Positions 33,755-45,787 of a stretch of DNA of 64,000 bases are shown here, piece after piece. A program made the position numbers and the translations under genes. Every line of letters starts with the position of its first letter. Position 1 is the first letter of the stretch. The DNA comes from Tetracladium setigerum. Lineage: Eukaryota; Ascomycota; Leotiomycetes; Helotiales. The stretch lies in contig PZJY01000008.1 in NCBI GenBank assembly GCA_031472005.1, forward strand, positions 372,001-436,000. The letters are read 5' to 3'. The notes beneath the pieces were generated by a model, which did no database searches, was not told the DNA's origin, and saw only the letters and a program-made list of their open reading frames with translations.

Positions 33755-35134
33755 ATGGCTACCGAACATACAAACGGGGTGACCTTCACCACCAAAGTCG
33801 TTCCTGTTTCTCTGGATAATTTGGGAGGATTCAAAGACAGAGAAACTCTCGAGCATTGGGAACTTCCAACCAACTTAGCAAACCTCGAACCACTACGAGA
33901 AGCAGCTTCACACCTCAAAACGAGCTATATTCCCGTCGGATTCCCCACCGAAACGGTCTATGGTCTCGGAGCAGACGCAACTCGAAGCGCTGCTGTAAAA
34001 GGAATCTACAAAGCCAAAGGCCGTCCATCAGACAATCCCCTTATAATTCACGTCTCGGACCTTACCATGCTTCGAAACTACCTCGTACCCGCTGGACAAA
34101 CCTATGATCCTACTCAAGGGGCAGCAGATCCTATCCCAACCATCTATAAAGCCCTCATCAAACGTTTCTGGCCCGGTCCACTTACAATCCTCCTACCAAA
34201 CCCTATCCCCTCCAAACTCGCACCAGAAGTCACAGCAGGCCTCTCAACCTTCGCCGTTCGCATGACCGACTCCGCTCTCGCTCAGTCACTCATCCATCTT
34301 TCTGGAGTTCCACTCGCTGCTCCATCCGCGAATGCTTCCACCAAACCTTCCCCTACCATGGCAGAACATGTTCGACATGATTTGGATGGTCGTATTGAAC
34401 TTATTCTCGATGGAGGAGCATGTTTGGTAGGGGTGGAAAGCACGGTCGTAGATGGAATGTGTGATCCCCCTGTTGTGTTACGACCCGGTGGAGTGAGTAT
34501 TGATCACATTCGTGAATGCGAAGGCTGGAGTGGAGTGGTGAAGGGATATAAAGACCAAAGCGAAGAAGGCACACACGTACCTCGTGCTCCGGGTATGAAG
34601 TATAAGCATTACAGTCCGAAAGCCAGGGTCATCCTGTTCGAGGCGTCAAAAAATCACAACGAGGGGATCCCATTAGAGCTTTGGAAGATTATTGAAAAGC
34701 AGCAAAGCTTATTCGATCCGGATCCTGTGAAGATTGGCATTGTAAGTACGAAGTACTGGGTTGATTGGGCGGGCTTCCATGGTGCGAAGTGGGCGAAGGA
34801 GGGGAGGGATACTTCCACAGAAGTCGTAACTGTAGGGAAGAGGGAGATCGCAGGTTCATATACTACTCGAGAAGGCGAGTTGTATTATCAGAACGGTCAA
34901 ACTCAGGTTTCTGAAAAGCAAGGAGGGTCATTCATTGGCGATGTGATTGAGATATCGCTGGGTCAGCAGACAAAGGATATCGCCCACGGCTTGTTCTCGG
35001 CGTTGAGAGAATTGGATCAAAGAGGTGTGGAGGTGATTTATGTTGAGGGGATCGAGGATCAGAGTGGAGAGGGTGATATAGCTGCTGCAGTCATGAACAG
35101 ACTACGGAAAGCGGCTACCGTTATCGAAAGATAG
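33755..35134 (+). CDS. SUA5: threonylcarbamoyl-AMP synthase Sua5
   Basis: Single exon, 459 aa from the ATG at 33755 (A at -3, G at +4). It makes threonylcarbamoyl-AMP from Thr, bicarbonate and ATP, the first step of tRNA t6A37 modification. The YrdC domain carries PTETVYGLGADA (64-75) and KGRPSDNPLIIHV (88-100), then LTILLPNP and VAAPSANASTKPSPT-like blocks. The Sua5 C-terminal domain follows from about residue 290 (PRAPGMKYKHYSPKA). The open frame continues upstream without an ATG and encodes a basic amphipathic stretch; see findings. It shares a 685-bp divergent promoter with MCM4. Confidence 0.95.
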   Translation: MATEHTNGVTFTTKVVPVSLDNLGGFKDRETLEHWELPTNLANLEPLREAASHLKTSYIPVGFPTETVYGLGADATRSAAVKGIYKAKGRPSDNPLIIHVSDLTMLRNYLVPAGQTYDPTQGAADPIPTIYKALIKRFWPGPLTILLPNPIPSKLAPEVTAGLSTFAVRMTDSALAQSLIHLSGVPLAAPSANASTKPSPTMAEHVRHDLDGRIELILDGGACLVGVESTVVDGMCDPPVVLRPGGVSIDHIRECEGWSGVVKGYKDQSEEGTHVPRAPGMKYKHYSPKARVILFEASKNHNEGIPLELWKIIEKQQSLFDPDPVKIGIVSTKYWVDWAGFHGAKWAKEGRDTSTEVVTVGKREIAGSYTTREGELYYQNGQTQVSEKQGGSFIGDVIEISLGQQTKDIAHGLFSALRELDQRGVEVIYVEGIEDQSGEGDIAAAVMNRLRKAATVIER

Positions 35135-35499
35135 ATAGATACACAGATATATAGATCAAAGCACTCCACTGAACTCAATACATGTTCCATTTGAAAATCG
35201 TGCGCCCGTGTTTCGGCCTGGCTTAATCAATGCTTTTATTTTTCTTGCCAGAATATGCCCTCTAGGTATTGAACTCCAAAACGTCCACTGCTGACTGATC
35301 TATTCATTCGTTGCGCACAACAGCCTTCCTCGCCCTCATGTCGTCCTCCTTCACAAATCCCACTTCTCCCCCGACCACATCCTCTCTCATCCTTATCCCT
35401 TCTCTCTTCCCCATTCCTCCCCGATCAGCTACTGCTTACGCCTTTCTCATCAGCCCTTACTTCATCCACACACAACAACACCACCTCACAAGCCCTGCC
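35135..35499. other. convergent 3' region
   Basis: Gap between the SUA5 stop and the zeta-COP stop on the opposite strand. It is CT-rich on the plus strand and holds no gene. Confidence 0.4.
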
Positions 35500-36258
35500 T
35501 CAACCAATCCCCAACTTCGCCTTTCCAAAACTCGCCAAATTATTCATCCCCTGCTCACTCAAATCAATACCCTTCAACTGCGCTGCATCCTGCGTCGGCG
35601 CTCTGCTAACTCTCTGCACGATGATGGTTGGGTCCGTCTCCAAAATGATGCCATCATCGACAATCTCATCTATTGCAAGCGCAACGAGGTCATAGTTTTC
35701 AATCAGGGTGCGTTTGTCTACTGCTTGTCTGATAGTTGGTTCTTCGTTAACGGAAATGAAAGGGTAAGAAGGAGGATTAGAAGGGGTGAATGGGGAAATG
35801 GGAAGGGGGAAATGGCCAAGGGGTTTAGACGTACTTGAACAACAAATGTAACGAATCCCTTAGCGCTAGAATAACATTATAAAGCATAATCTCATTCTCG
35901 TCCACGCTTCCAACCACATACATCATGACATCGCTCTCACTCTTGTACAGCACGATCCTGTTGTCGTAGAGAATGATGTCGGCGGTCTGCTTGGCTGTCT
36001 TCTCCAGGAGGCCCTTTTCGAATGCTTTTTGCGATTTAACGTCGGGGTAGGGGGGTGGTGGGGTTGCTGTTGGGTTTTGGTGTTAGTTGGAGCGATTGGA
36101 ATGGGTGTGAGGGAAGGGGAGTATATGGGGGAGGTAGGTGGAAATGTACAGCTGTTGTGATGGGGAGCAGAGTAGTACTTTGCGAATACTCTGGATCCAT
36201 CTTCGGTGTTGAGGATGAGGATGGCGTTAATGGAGAACAGGGACATTGAGGGGGCCAT
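35500..36258 (-). CDS. RET3: coatomer subunit zeta
   Basis: Exons 36258-36150, 36066-35835 and 35728-35500 (introns of 83 and 106 nt) give 189 aa, the normal size. It is the small clathrin-adaptor-like subunit of the COPI coat, working in Golgi-to-ER retrieval. Longin-fold motifs are present in order: INAILILNTEDGSRVFAKYYS, PDVKSQKAFEKGLLEKT, DNRIVLYKSESDVMMYVVG, ENEIMLYNVILALRDSL, VDKRTLIENYDLVALAIDE and DGIILETDPTIIVQRVS. The C-terminal tail ends LAKFG/ASFGKAKLGIG. Both introns restore the conserved protein exactly and there is no frame break. Confidence 0.93.
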
Positions 36259-36804
36259 CTTTGCGAATTTGTTTTGTTGTGCGTTTTAAATTTGGGACTG
36301 GAGTGAGTGTAGTTGGTGGTTTATGGAGGGGTTGTAGCTCGCTCTCGGTATGTGGAAGCTGGCGCGAGTTGGGATGTGGTCAATCGCGATTTGAGCCTTG
36401 GAATTCAGGCATAAGTCTTGGCATTAAATGCTGGTTACATCCATCTTCCACTCCTCCAGATTTCTTGTTTCGTCGGCCATGGCACCTTGGTCCTTCGGTT
36501 GCCTACGTACTCGGTGTTGTGGTATAGGTATTAAAAGATGATGGATTCAAAGTTGATACCCTTTCTTCATATCTAGGTACTGTACCTGTCTTCTCCATTT
36601 CGTATATTTTGTTTCTTCCTTACCCCAAGATACTACTTCTGCCTGTCTCGTCACTTATTTGGATTCCCTTGCTATTCATCAGCCTATTCAGGGAATTCCT
36701 CGCCGCTTAATTCTTCCCATCATCTTGTTTTACATGCTTTTGTCTTGATTTATTGCTTGATTAGGTCTATCTTATAGTTGTCTTTCTCGCAATTTCCGCC
36801 AGCC
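36259..36804. other. divergent promoter, zeta-COP / F-box gene
   Basis: 546 bp between two opposite starts. The right half is pyrimidine-rich and leads into ATG 36805. No gene is seen. Confidence 0.4.
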
Positions 36805-38390
36805 ATGTTTAATTGTCAAATATGCGCAACCCATTTTGTCGTCACACGAACTCATCTTCCACCGGATCCTACTGTCGAGAGTATCTTTGACAACTCAGAA
36901 CAATACAGTTCCGGCTTTTTCCCCTCAACAAGTTGCTCCTTTCTTCCCGAGCAAAGCGGCTGTCGTGATCAAGGCGAGGAACGCCATGGTGTTGTTTATA
37001 ATACCCATATCTCTGGACCTGGGTGTGTTTATGATCACGCATACAGCGGTGCGAGAATCAGCCATGATGAGATGAACGTTAGTTTCTGCATGTCTTCCTT
37101 CGCAAACATGCGTTGTTGCTCACTCAACCCAGGGATTTGGAAATATAATCCACGTCACCCAGAAGCCCACTGCGGAATATGGCCGCGCGAACTATGAAAA
37201 GAAGAGCAGCCTTTTCGTCCCTTCCAATGCCAGTATGATGGAAAATGGGTACGGCCTTATGTGTATCAATAATGATGACAACATTTACTTCCAATCTCTA
37301 AGCTCACCTCGCCATTCGTGGAAAGATGACGACGGTGGACCAATCCCCGCTGGTATTCCGGTCCATGGCTGGTGCTGGAAGATTTTTGAAAGAGTATCAA
37401 ACTTGAGACTTGGAGAAGTTGACATTCAGGGTTTTGGCGCTCTATTTTTTGTAAGTACAATTCCAACCTGTTGCTAGTCGCAACTAACGTCGTTGCAGCG
37501 TGATTCCTGCGCAATGTGTGGATTCCAAAGGATGCCACACCATCCAGCAGTCAGAAGGAATTATTTGTCTTATGATGAGCTTGATCATATTAACTGGCAG
37601 CATGTTCTGGGGACTGAGGTTTGATCACTCAATAATTCTAACGACACATATATACCAACAATAATAGTTCTTAGCAGCCAATCCTGAAGATATTCCCGGT
37701 TATCTGGTCTTCATCCAGCAAGGCTACTCCAAGCTCCCGCAAGACGGAGACGCCAATAAACTTACTCGCCTTCAGCTTCATGAACATGAGCTCGATGCGT
37801 TTCAAACCCTTCCCTTCGAAATCCGTCAACAAATTCTTCTCTCCCTCTCACACACTGACATTCTAAACCTCCGCACCATCTCTCGAGCTTTCTGGGCTCC
37901 AAACCCAAAACTCTACCAGCACCTCATCAAGCGCGACTTCCTTTGGTTCTCCGAATCCGAATTATCACAAATCGCCTCGCTCGACGAAACATATCACCTC
38001 AAATTGCAACAACACAAAGACAAGAAAGCCGCTGAACTTGAACGGCGGTATCCATCGATGAGGCCCTTATACCGACTGGATGGCGCAGATGAGACGCCTC
38101 CCGAGAAGAAGGAGACACAAGTGATGGCTAGAGAAGTGGACTGGGAGCGGATTTACAGACAGCTGTATGCGGCGAAGAAGGATATTAAAGGAGTAAAGAA
38201 TAGAGTGAGGATTTGGGAGGTAGCGGAGAAGATTGTGGAGAGGATTGTAAATTTGAGAGAGAGGGTTGAGGAGGAGTTTGATGAGAAATTTGGGTTGATG
38301 CTTTTGCCTCTTAGACCCTCGAAGGATGAGATTGAGAAGGAGCGTTGGCAGATTACGGAGAGTTGTTTGAGATGTAAGAAGATCGATTGA
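36805..38390 (+). CDS. F-box protein with N-terminal Cys-rich region
   Basis: Exons 36805-37077, 37133-37450, 37499-37618 and 37668-38390 (introns of 48-55 nt; the third uses a weak GTTTGA donor) give 477 aa. The N-terminus has CQIC, GPGC, a HGWCWKIFERV block and a CAMCGF motif, the arrangement of a large fungal family with degenerate zinc-ligating pairs. The F-box is at about 283-325 (LPFEIRQQILLSLSHTDILNLRTIS followed by F-W), which would bind Skp1 in an SCF ubiquitin ligase. The C-terminal ~150 residues are a charged helical segment ending in a CLRCKK motif. The substrate is unknown. All joins are phase 0 and in frame. Confidence 0.8.
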
Positions 38391-39249
38391 TACTTCACAC
38401 TTTTGCTGTCGTCTTGTTTTTTTTCCCCTCCGCTTGGTACGGTGGACTTGGCGTTCTCTATTTACGGTCCATTTCGAACTTACTTTATCAACAACTTTGG
38501 TGGAACTTTGTTTCCTTCAAAAACATTGATACAAGAAAAATCTGCCTCTGTTTTTCAGGCAGTTCCTTCCCACTGATCGGCCTAGTATTCCTGACGTGTA
38601 TGCAAACAGCTGGATGGTCAAAGTATATTATATTGTGCACGTGATCAGTCGCAATGCTGAATTATCTGATTGCCACCACACTACAACTTGACAATGCCGG
38701 CCAGAAGGCTGTTACCTACTGTGTCCCACTGACCTTGGCTTGGAGGCAAAAATAGGGCCAGAACCAAAGCCAGAACTAGGGCAAGAAACAATAGAAACAA
38801 TGATGGGCCATTTCGTGCCAGGGTAACTATATGTATAAGTCTTTGACGAGGCTAGGAATTCCTCACTCTATCGTAATTACCACGGAAATGTTGAATTGAC
38901 AGAAAGGTGTAGCCTTGGACGATGTTTTTCCTGGAAAGTGGTGACGACCCGAGTATCTTGTGCTCGACAATTTCAGCAGGACTGAATAAATATAGCAATG
39001 TTGAAAGCCTGTTGGGATGATCGTAACTTTGTCAGCAGTTCATTGAGCTCCTTGATGAGATAAGGGGGAAGGAGGGAATTTGCCGACGGCCTTGTCTGCC
39101 CTCTTGAACTGGATGCCAACCACACAATGGCTTCACTGACGGCTGCCTGAGAATAAATTAGGGCTGTAGACTGGAGTCACGCTATGAAATGATCTTGTGT
39201 GACAAAAAGATATCATAAAATCAGCTGCTATAACATGGCCACCGTAATA
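38391..39249. other. convergent 3' intergenic region
   Basis: 860 bp between the F-box gene stop and the stop of the next minus-strand gene. No gene, repeat or motif stood out. Confidence 0.4.
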
Positions 39250-40152
39250 TCAGCGAGATCGAAGGTTGAAGTTTCCATGATAACCCCTCAGCCTCTGAAC
39301 TTTTGTCTGAGCGGCATCATCTACAAAACATGGACTTCTGTAATGCCCCTTTCCATATATCTGCTTTAACATAAGATAGACATCCAAACCAAGGGCGCCA
39401 TCCTCGTGCTCTTTCAAGACCCTTGCCCGCCAGTCCCTCCACATTCCACTGCCTTCAATATACGGCGGTCCATTCCATACATTACCAGGAGGATACCAAG
39501 AATTGTTGTCTTCCGCGTATATGATATAATGGAGAACCATTCCATCAACAGGAACTAACTTGAAAGACTCATCTCCGTCGTCTCCAGGAGTGTAAGAAAT
39601 ATTTGGATCGTTATCGTCACTTTCGCCGTCAATCGACAAAATCGCATTCACCAGAATTAGGAAATTTCCAGTACATTCCTTCGCCCGTATGGGATTCAAG
39701 ACACTCTCAATGCTCTCCTCGTTGACATAGACATAGTAATTCCACCGTGGAACACGATATGCTTCGTGTTTTTGTACAATATTTCCTTCGCCCTTGGTCC
39801 ACTCGTGAAAGAAAATGCTAGCGTCGAGCATGGTTGCCTTGTCCAGCTTCTCCTTGTCTTCGATAGTTGTCATTCGGAATGATTGTTGGAGGAATTCTAC
39901 TTCCTCGGGTGAGTTGGAAGTAGTTCCATAATCTATGAGTCTTCCATCGGTGGTTGCACTTTCTTGAATCTTTGCGAGGAAGGCTTTCCATCGTTCGTTG
40001 GAGGTGTAGGTGCAGCGGACGAACACAAATCCCCAGACCTTGACCGATTTGACTTCCATTGATTCAAGAATAATTTCATAGCTTGAGGGGGGTTCGGGTT
40101 GGGGTGGATTAGGCTCTGTAGCCTCTGTTGCCGTTGAGAGTGTTTCAGGCAT
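39250..40152 (-). CDS. uncharacterised fungal family protein, copy B
   Basis: Single exon, 300 aa, ATG at 40152. It is acidic and without signal peptide. It shares with the gene at 28818-29576 the block WGFVFVRCTYTSNERW (about 40-55) and the later NYYVYVNEESIESVL block, with similar spacing. It differs by a Pro-rich N-terminal extension and a longer C-terminal region containing PPYIEGSGMWRDWRARV. The function is unknown. The two copies are about 10 kb apart in opposite orientation, divergent enough that the duplication must be old. Confidence 0.75.
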   Translation of the reverse strand: MPETLSTATEATEPNPPQPEPPSSYEIILESMEVKSVKVWGFVFVRCTYTSNERWKAFLAKIQESATTDGRLIDYGTTSNSPEEVEFLQQSFRMTTIEDKEKLDKATMLDASIFFHEWTKGEGNIVQKHEAYRVPRWNYYVYVNEESIESVLNPIRAKECTGNFLILVNAILSIDGESDDNDPNISYTPGDDGDESFKLVPVDGMVLHYIIYAEDNNSWYPPGNVWNGPPYIEGSGMWRDWRARVLKEHEDGALGLDVYLMLKQIYGKGHYRSPCFVDDAAQTKVQRLRGYHGNFNLRSR

Positions 40153-41155
40153 TTGGAAACAGGTGTATGAATTTTTTAGTAGAGGGCGAAGTTAGAACGT
40201 TTTATATCGGAGAGTGTGAAGATCATGATAAGTCGAAGGCAAGATTTTGGGAGTGTATGAGGCAGGTTATACGGTGGTGCCAGGATTGTTCGAATGTGGA
40301 AGCATGCAGGTAAGTGAGTCAGTACGTGACTCCACAACGCGTTCTATCTGCACACCACCAAGGAAAGCGAAATCATATTTGTACTTAAAAGCAGACTTCG
40401 CCTCTTTTTTTTGTTTTTTGCAAATAGTCCTATCCCAATGAACGACCTAGTCTTCCTCTTGTGGGGGGAATACAGATATACAGAGGAACAGGGTGGCGTT
40501 ATCAAATATACGCCGAGTCGGGGTTCACTAGAAAACACTTGAACTCTGATAAGTATCAGTTGTGAGGAAATACCGAGCACCACTCTCCAAGATTAATAAT
40601 TTGACATTGTATTTTTTGTCTCGGAAAGATTTTTTTTCTTTGAATCGAGGACTAAGAACGGCATAACTCGGAAGGGCGTCCCACAAAGCAAATGATAACT
40701 GTCAACATATTCATCAACACAAGCACAAGGCCTGATGGAGCATCTCTTTCTCGGCATTATTAAAATTACTTGCGTCTGCAGAGACCGACTGGATTCTTCT
40801 GAAGATCCTAGTTCAAGTCTTGATAAGGTAGTATGCCAAGTGAGCGCTCTGTTCTATGAAAAAACCGATCAATAAACGACTAAACACAGTTTTTGGTCTA
40901 AACGCATTTCAAGTGGGAGAAGGAAATATGGGAATGTGAAATGCGCGACACCATTGTAAAAGAAGCGAGAGTAATCACAAGACCTGAGAAATTGCAAACC
41001 CTAGAGAAATTCTGCTTGATTTAGCTACTCATACTCTATATAAACAATAAACACACTCAAATTTGTGCCTCAGCCGAAATTAAGTCAGCATAATTTATGT
41101 CTTCCTCCCTCCTCGGGATACTCGCAAATTTCACTCAAAGTACCCATGAAAAGAC
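40153..41155. other. 1-kb intergenic region at the left edge of the cluster
   Basis: AT-rich with no gene. I saw none of the GTGGAG/CTCCAC inverted motifs found in the promoters to the right, which suggests the co-regulated block begins with the MFS gene. Confidence 0.4.
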
Positions 41156-42822
41156 TTAAAGTACATAACGCATACGGGGCTGCTCGAAATCAGTGAGATC
41201 GAGGAACTCGGTATCCATCTGCCCTTCTGCCGCAGCGCCTTCTGTAGTCTCAGCAAGCTTGTCGCGACGTTTGTTTTCGTAGATGTTCAATAATCTGATG
41301 GCAATCAGAGTACAGGCCGACAGTCCATACATAATAGCAACCATTAGCTTTCCATTCCTGTACAGCGGCTTGTCGCGCGCTTGGAAGGTCTGAGGACCAA
41401 TCCAGTTACCCGCTCCATAAGCAAGAATCTGGAGACCGTTGACAGTAGCTTTCTTCGTGTACCCAAGCGTATTGTTGGAGATCATGACCATCACAAGACC
41501 CCATGAGGCTCCGGCGCAGGAAATGAGGTAGTAACCAACTAGCAATCCTCCCTTGTGCTCTAGCGGGATGACAATCATCAAGATACCGCCCAACATTGGG
41601 AGTAGAATCGCTATTGTGGCAAAGAGGGTTCGGTCAAGGTAACGATCAGATAGGTAAGTGAATCCCAGCTTGGCGATGATGTCTACCGCCCCCCTGGCAT
41701 AGATAGAAGAAGTGACATGCGGGATCCAAAACCGAAGGAGTTGATAACGATAGCGCCGAAGGAGGTAATGCCACCATTTGGAATGTTCATCAAGAGAGAG
41801 AACAACACATAGAGATATGTCCGCGGATCTCTAAACGCCTCGAAGAATTGAGACCACTTCCAGATAGTGCTGCCAATGCCCTGGAAGTTACCACGAATAC
41901 GCTCAACTGCGACCAGCTTCTCTCTGTGGCTCAAAAACCTCGCATTGATTTGATTGTCCGGCATGGCGTAGATGTAAAAAGCGCCGGTGACAACTGTGAG
42001 GAGTCCGAGGACAAGAAAGAGGATTTCCCAACTGCGAAGGGCTGCGTTCGTCACTCCAGACAGTCCATAGGCGAATGGAGACATGATCAATGTGGCGATA
42101 CCGTTACAAGCTAACCAATATCCCATTCGGCGCCCCTGTTCATTCTTCTTATACCACATGGATGTGAAGATCACAAAGGCAGGTGTGACGGTAGCTTCGA
42201 GGGCACCGAGCAAAAATCGAACAGCTAGGAGGCCGGCATAGCTGCGGACTGCAGCGTGACATGTCAACACCACTCCCCAAGCAAGGATGGTTGAGCTGAC
42301 ATATTTTCCGAGGGGCAGGCGACGCATGAGATACGTAGTGGGAAATCTGTATCAACGTTAGCTTTGATCAAAAACTACGTGGTGTGTACGCATAGTAACA
42401 AAGCTCTCAAACAAGCCTGGTAATGATAGTGTGAAAGGAAGGAACTGGGGGCTGAATTTCACGTACTCCCAGGCGATGTAACCGGCATAAAATATCGATG
42501 ATGCCCAACTGTACTGCTGAGTTGCGGGATCCAGCTTCGTATCCGTTCGTATGCCCATCAAAGAAGCATAATTGAGTGTCGTCTTGTCGGCAAATTGAAT
42601 CATGTATACCCAGCAAAGAAGAGGCAAAATGTGCATGTCGATCTTCTTCAAAACGCTGCGCTCTTCTTCTTCCGTGAACTCAATGATCTCTGCTGATGTG
42701 TACATCAGAGCAGGGTCTGCTCCCGTGATGTCTTTGCTCTGTCCTTCGATGTCATGTTGATTCGTGGGTTGAATGCTCAGTTCTGGCTCCTGTGGAAAAG
42801 TTGACTCGGTTTTTGCCTCCAT
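41156..42822 (-). CDS. MFS transporter, allantoate/nicotinate permease (Dal5/Tna1) type; one frame break
   Basis: Exons 42822-42467 and 42346-41156 (120-nt intron, GTACGT donor); 515 aa once one base is allowed for at the C-run 41689-41694. About twelve hydrophobic helices follow a 60-residue acidic N-terminus. Subfamily motifs are present: DMHILPLLCWVYMIQFADK(T)-LNYA, PTTYLMRRLPLGKY, RFLLGALEATVTPAF, the GYWLACNG loop and NTLGYTKKATVNG near helix 11. This anion:cation-symporter group imports small organic anions such as allantoate, nicotinate, pantothenate or dipeptides. Its promoter carries the best copy of the cluster motif, so it is the likely importer of the cluster's substrate. Confidence 0.88.
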
Positions 42823-42976
42823 TGAAAATGATTTGGCGGAGACTCGTCAATAAGTGAAGCAGTAGTGGAAGGATAGTTATGAAAGTGTGTTATGGTTGCC
42901 ACGAACAACAACGTAGTGGTTGATGAATTGCTTTAAGTAGAGTATCTGCTGAACTCCCGAGGTCATTTACAGAGTG

Positions 42977-43017
42977 TATGTGGAGCTCGAGTTAGTTTAA
43001 TTGTTGAGCTCCACATA
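42977..43017. promoter_or_regulatory. perfect 12-bp inverted repeat, proposed cluster operator
   Basis: TATGTGGAGCTC (42977-42988) and GAGCTCCACATA (43006-43017) are exact reverse complements separated by 17 bp, 155-195 bp upstream of the MFS start. The same GAGCTCCACATA 12-mer recurs at 50776-50787 in another promoter of the block. The arrangement suggests a dimeric regulator's binding site. Confidence 0.65.
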
Positions 43018-43449
43018 GATTATCTTGGTGGTTGGTGATAAGCCAAGCGTCAACATAGCTTATCCATGGGTAACACCCGAAGATAGCTGAGACAAATGTG
43101 ACTTCAATGAACGTGCGAAGTTGAAAGTTGTCCACAACGATAAAATAGAGTGTGGAGGCTATTATCATAAGAGCATGAATGATACTGCGTATCTATTCAC
43201 TGCATCGGGGCTACCGAACACCTCGCCAATCTCGCTATCCTCTATTGTTACAATGTTCGTTACATCTTAAATTTTATTGAGAATCTTCTAGCGAGCATAC
43301 AATCATGCAATCCTAATCAAAAATGACTCGGTTATGGGCCTTCCCTAGCAGACTGGGAGGTTTGGTGCAGTGAACCACCCACAACGATATAAACATCGAG
43401 TAATGCCATGCAAACAATCATTCGCTTTGATACCAAAAACACTCTCGCC

Positions 43450-45787
43450 TCACCGGTGCAGCGAGACTGGATTGGTCGTCATTGTAGTGATCTCGTCTAG
43501 TACATCGTTCATTGCATGACCAGCATGCCAAGCAGCCCTCTTTCGGCATACTGAATGCATCCATTCCATGTAGTCAGCTTCAGCCTCGATCTCAGCATGC
43601 TCATTGGGGTCTTGGAGACGGTCGCCTAACTGAATGGATTCTGTGTTATACATGCGAGTGGCAGAAGAGACAGCAATAATCACCATTCGACCCTGTCGTG
43701 ACAGCTTTGGATATCTGCCTGCGGGTGTCTCGGGCTCATTACTAATTTCTGCGATACTCGTTCTGAGAGCTCTCCACAGTACCAGGAGAAGCTTAAAGCC
43801 TTGGATAAATGTCCAAGGGCCCTCGCACGGTATAGACTTCCCCACCGACATTTCAAACATGGCTTTCAGAAGATCATCAAGTAGGACAGTAATGCCATCC
43901 TCACTGATACCTGTCTCCGTCATGCCAGATCTACGGGCTTTGATATAATTGCCCAATGTCAGATGTGCTGCCGTTGCCAAACCTGCAGTGTGATTAGACT
44001 CAACGATACCTCCCACTAGAAGATCGTCTGGTCTGGATAATGAAACCTTTATGGAGAGGCAACCTATTCGAACGGCATGCCAGAGCGATCCACAATCAGC
44101 TTTGCATCCCACGCAAGGCCCATTCCTCATAGTCTTCCATATGTTTGCTAAAGCTGTAGCAACTTGTCCGTTCTGATGTTGTGTCAAAACATGAAATGGC
44201 GAGGGATCGGTCAAATTTGGAGGCAGCTGATAGTAACACCGGGTAAAATCTCGGATCAATGCCTCAATATTTGCGACTAGACAAAGGGCTGCAAATGACG
44301 AGGCTTCGAGTATAGACATAAGTCGTCTGGAAGGCGTTTTGGACAGAATCGCTTGAGTTGCAGCCCATATTGACTTGGCCTCATGGTCTTTGTCCCGATA
44401 GGTGGTATCTGCAAATATGTGACTTGTTAAGCCTAGTATATCCTTTTCATGATGAGACACACTAGACCACCAGTCATTCGCATTCTTTGCTTCCCATATC
44501 TCAGTAGCCCACGGAAGCTCCCATTCAAATTCCGTTGATATTAAGTTTGGACGCAGGTTTCCGGCAGCGAAGAGATGGAAATCCATAAAAAAGAAAGCGT
44601 GCAGGCTAAGCTTCAAAGACTCTTGATAGACATATGCCATCCATTTCTGTGCGAGTAGTTGCTGCCCAGGTGCGTTGGTGACATCGAGACCTGTGCTCCA
44701 TAAAACCTCTAGAGGAAGTATCAGATTCTGCTTTAAGAGTTGAAGCTCTCGTGAAACCTAGGAAGTTATCAGCATTAGGGTGAAATCAAAAGAAAATTTC
44801 CTTACATCTACAAGATATCTATACATAGATCGTGCTTTGGATATTTGCTTATCTTCTCCTGTGAATGTGCCATACACCACACATAGAATCCAAGATTGGA
44901 GGACCCAAGGGTTTTGAAATTTGCGCTGATCATCTTGTACCTAATTCAATTATATTTTAGCAAGACTTAGTCTTCTGTTTTTAACGGTCATGAAGAATAA
45001 ACCGACCAATTGTTCCAACTCTGCGACACCACTTTTCCACAGATCCTGGCTCGAGATTTCTCCACGTTGCAGACGATCTGATCGTGCTCGTTCATCTAAA
45101 TACAGTGCCCCTATTGCTGCCATTACCTTCAACATGGCTGGATACGCCGTTTCAGGGGTAAGCGTTGGTTTGTGCAGTATAGGAAGGACTGGGTGAAAAT
45201 GCTCGAAATACAAGTCGATGAGCGGGTCCGTGATACTACCAACAAGGTGTCTTCGAAAGGCATGTCAGCGTGGGACGGTAAAATCCATATCTATGCAACC
45301 TACGGGGATGGAATTGATTGATCATCTCTTGGAGTTTGATGGGAGCGTGAATTGGAGGCCATTTCCGGGGATAAAGACGCAGTGTGGTGGGATTGTGATT
45401 CTAATATCTGCTCTACATTCTCAAAGTCCATGGACTGTGACATAAAATCACCTTGGGTAGCATCGTTCTGTTCTGATGGCTGGTTTGACCGCGACTCTGG
45501 AGAAGGTAGGGCTTGCGTTGCAGTCTGCGAGCAGCTGTCCTGGTGTCTTTTGCAGACATCCCTTCATCAAATTCGCATCAATATTCTGCCTTGTGAACAA
45601 AGAGACAGACCACTGTTACCTTCTTGCAAATGAACTAGAGCACTTTTGACAGGTGTAATTCCGCACTGCTGTACCAGAGTGACCTGCAAGTGTCAGACTT
45701 TACCTGTGTAGAGTACAGAAGGAGACAAACTGGATTTTCTGTGGCGTTTCAAGTTTTCCTACCGATTCCTAAATTAGCACAATACAT
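43450..45787 (-). CDS. zinc-finger fungal transcription factor of the cluster
   Basis: Exons 45787-45763, 45683-45620, 45561-45304, 45250-45007, 44940-44806 and 44757-43450 give 677 aa. The N-terminus has one C2HC finger (Cys20, Cys23, His36, Cys40: YTCQKCSSSFARRD then VCKRH), a Ser/Gln-rich linker, and a fungal-specific transcription factor domain (PF04082 type) beginning YFEHFHPVLPILHKPT. The tiny 25-nt first exon is the least certain part; it was chosen because it joins in frame across a good branch site. Sitting between the transporter and the monooxygenase, and with the shared motif in its own promoter, it is the obvious candidate regulator of the cluster. Confidence 0.75.
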
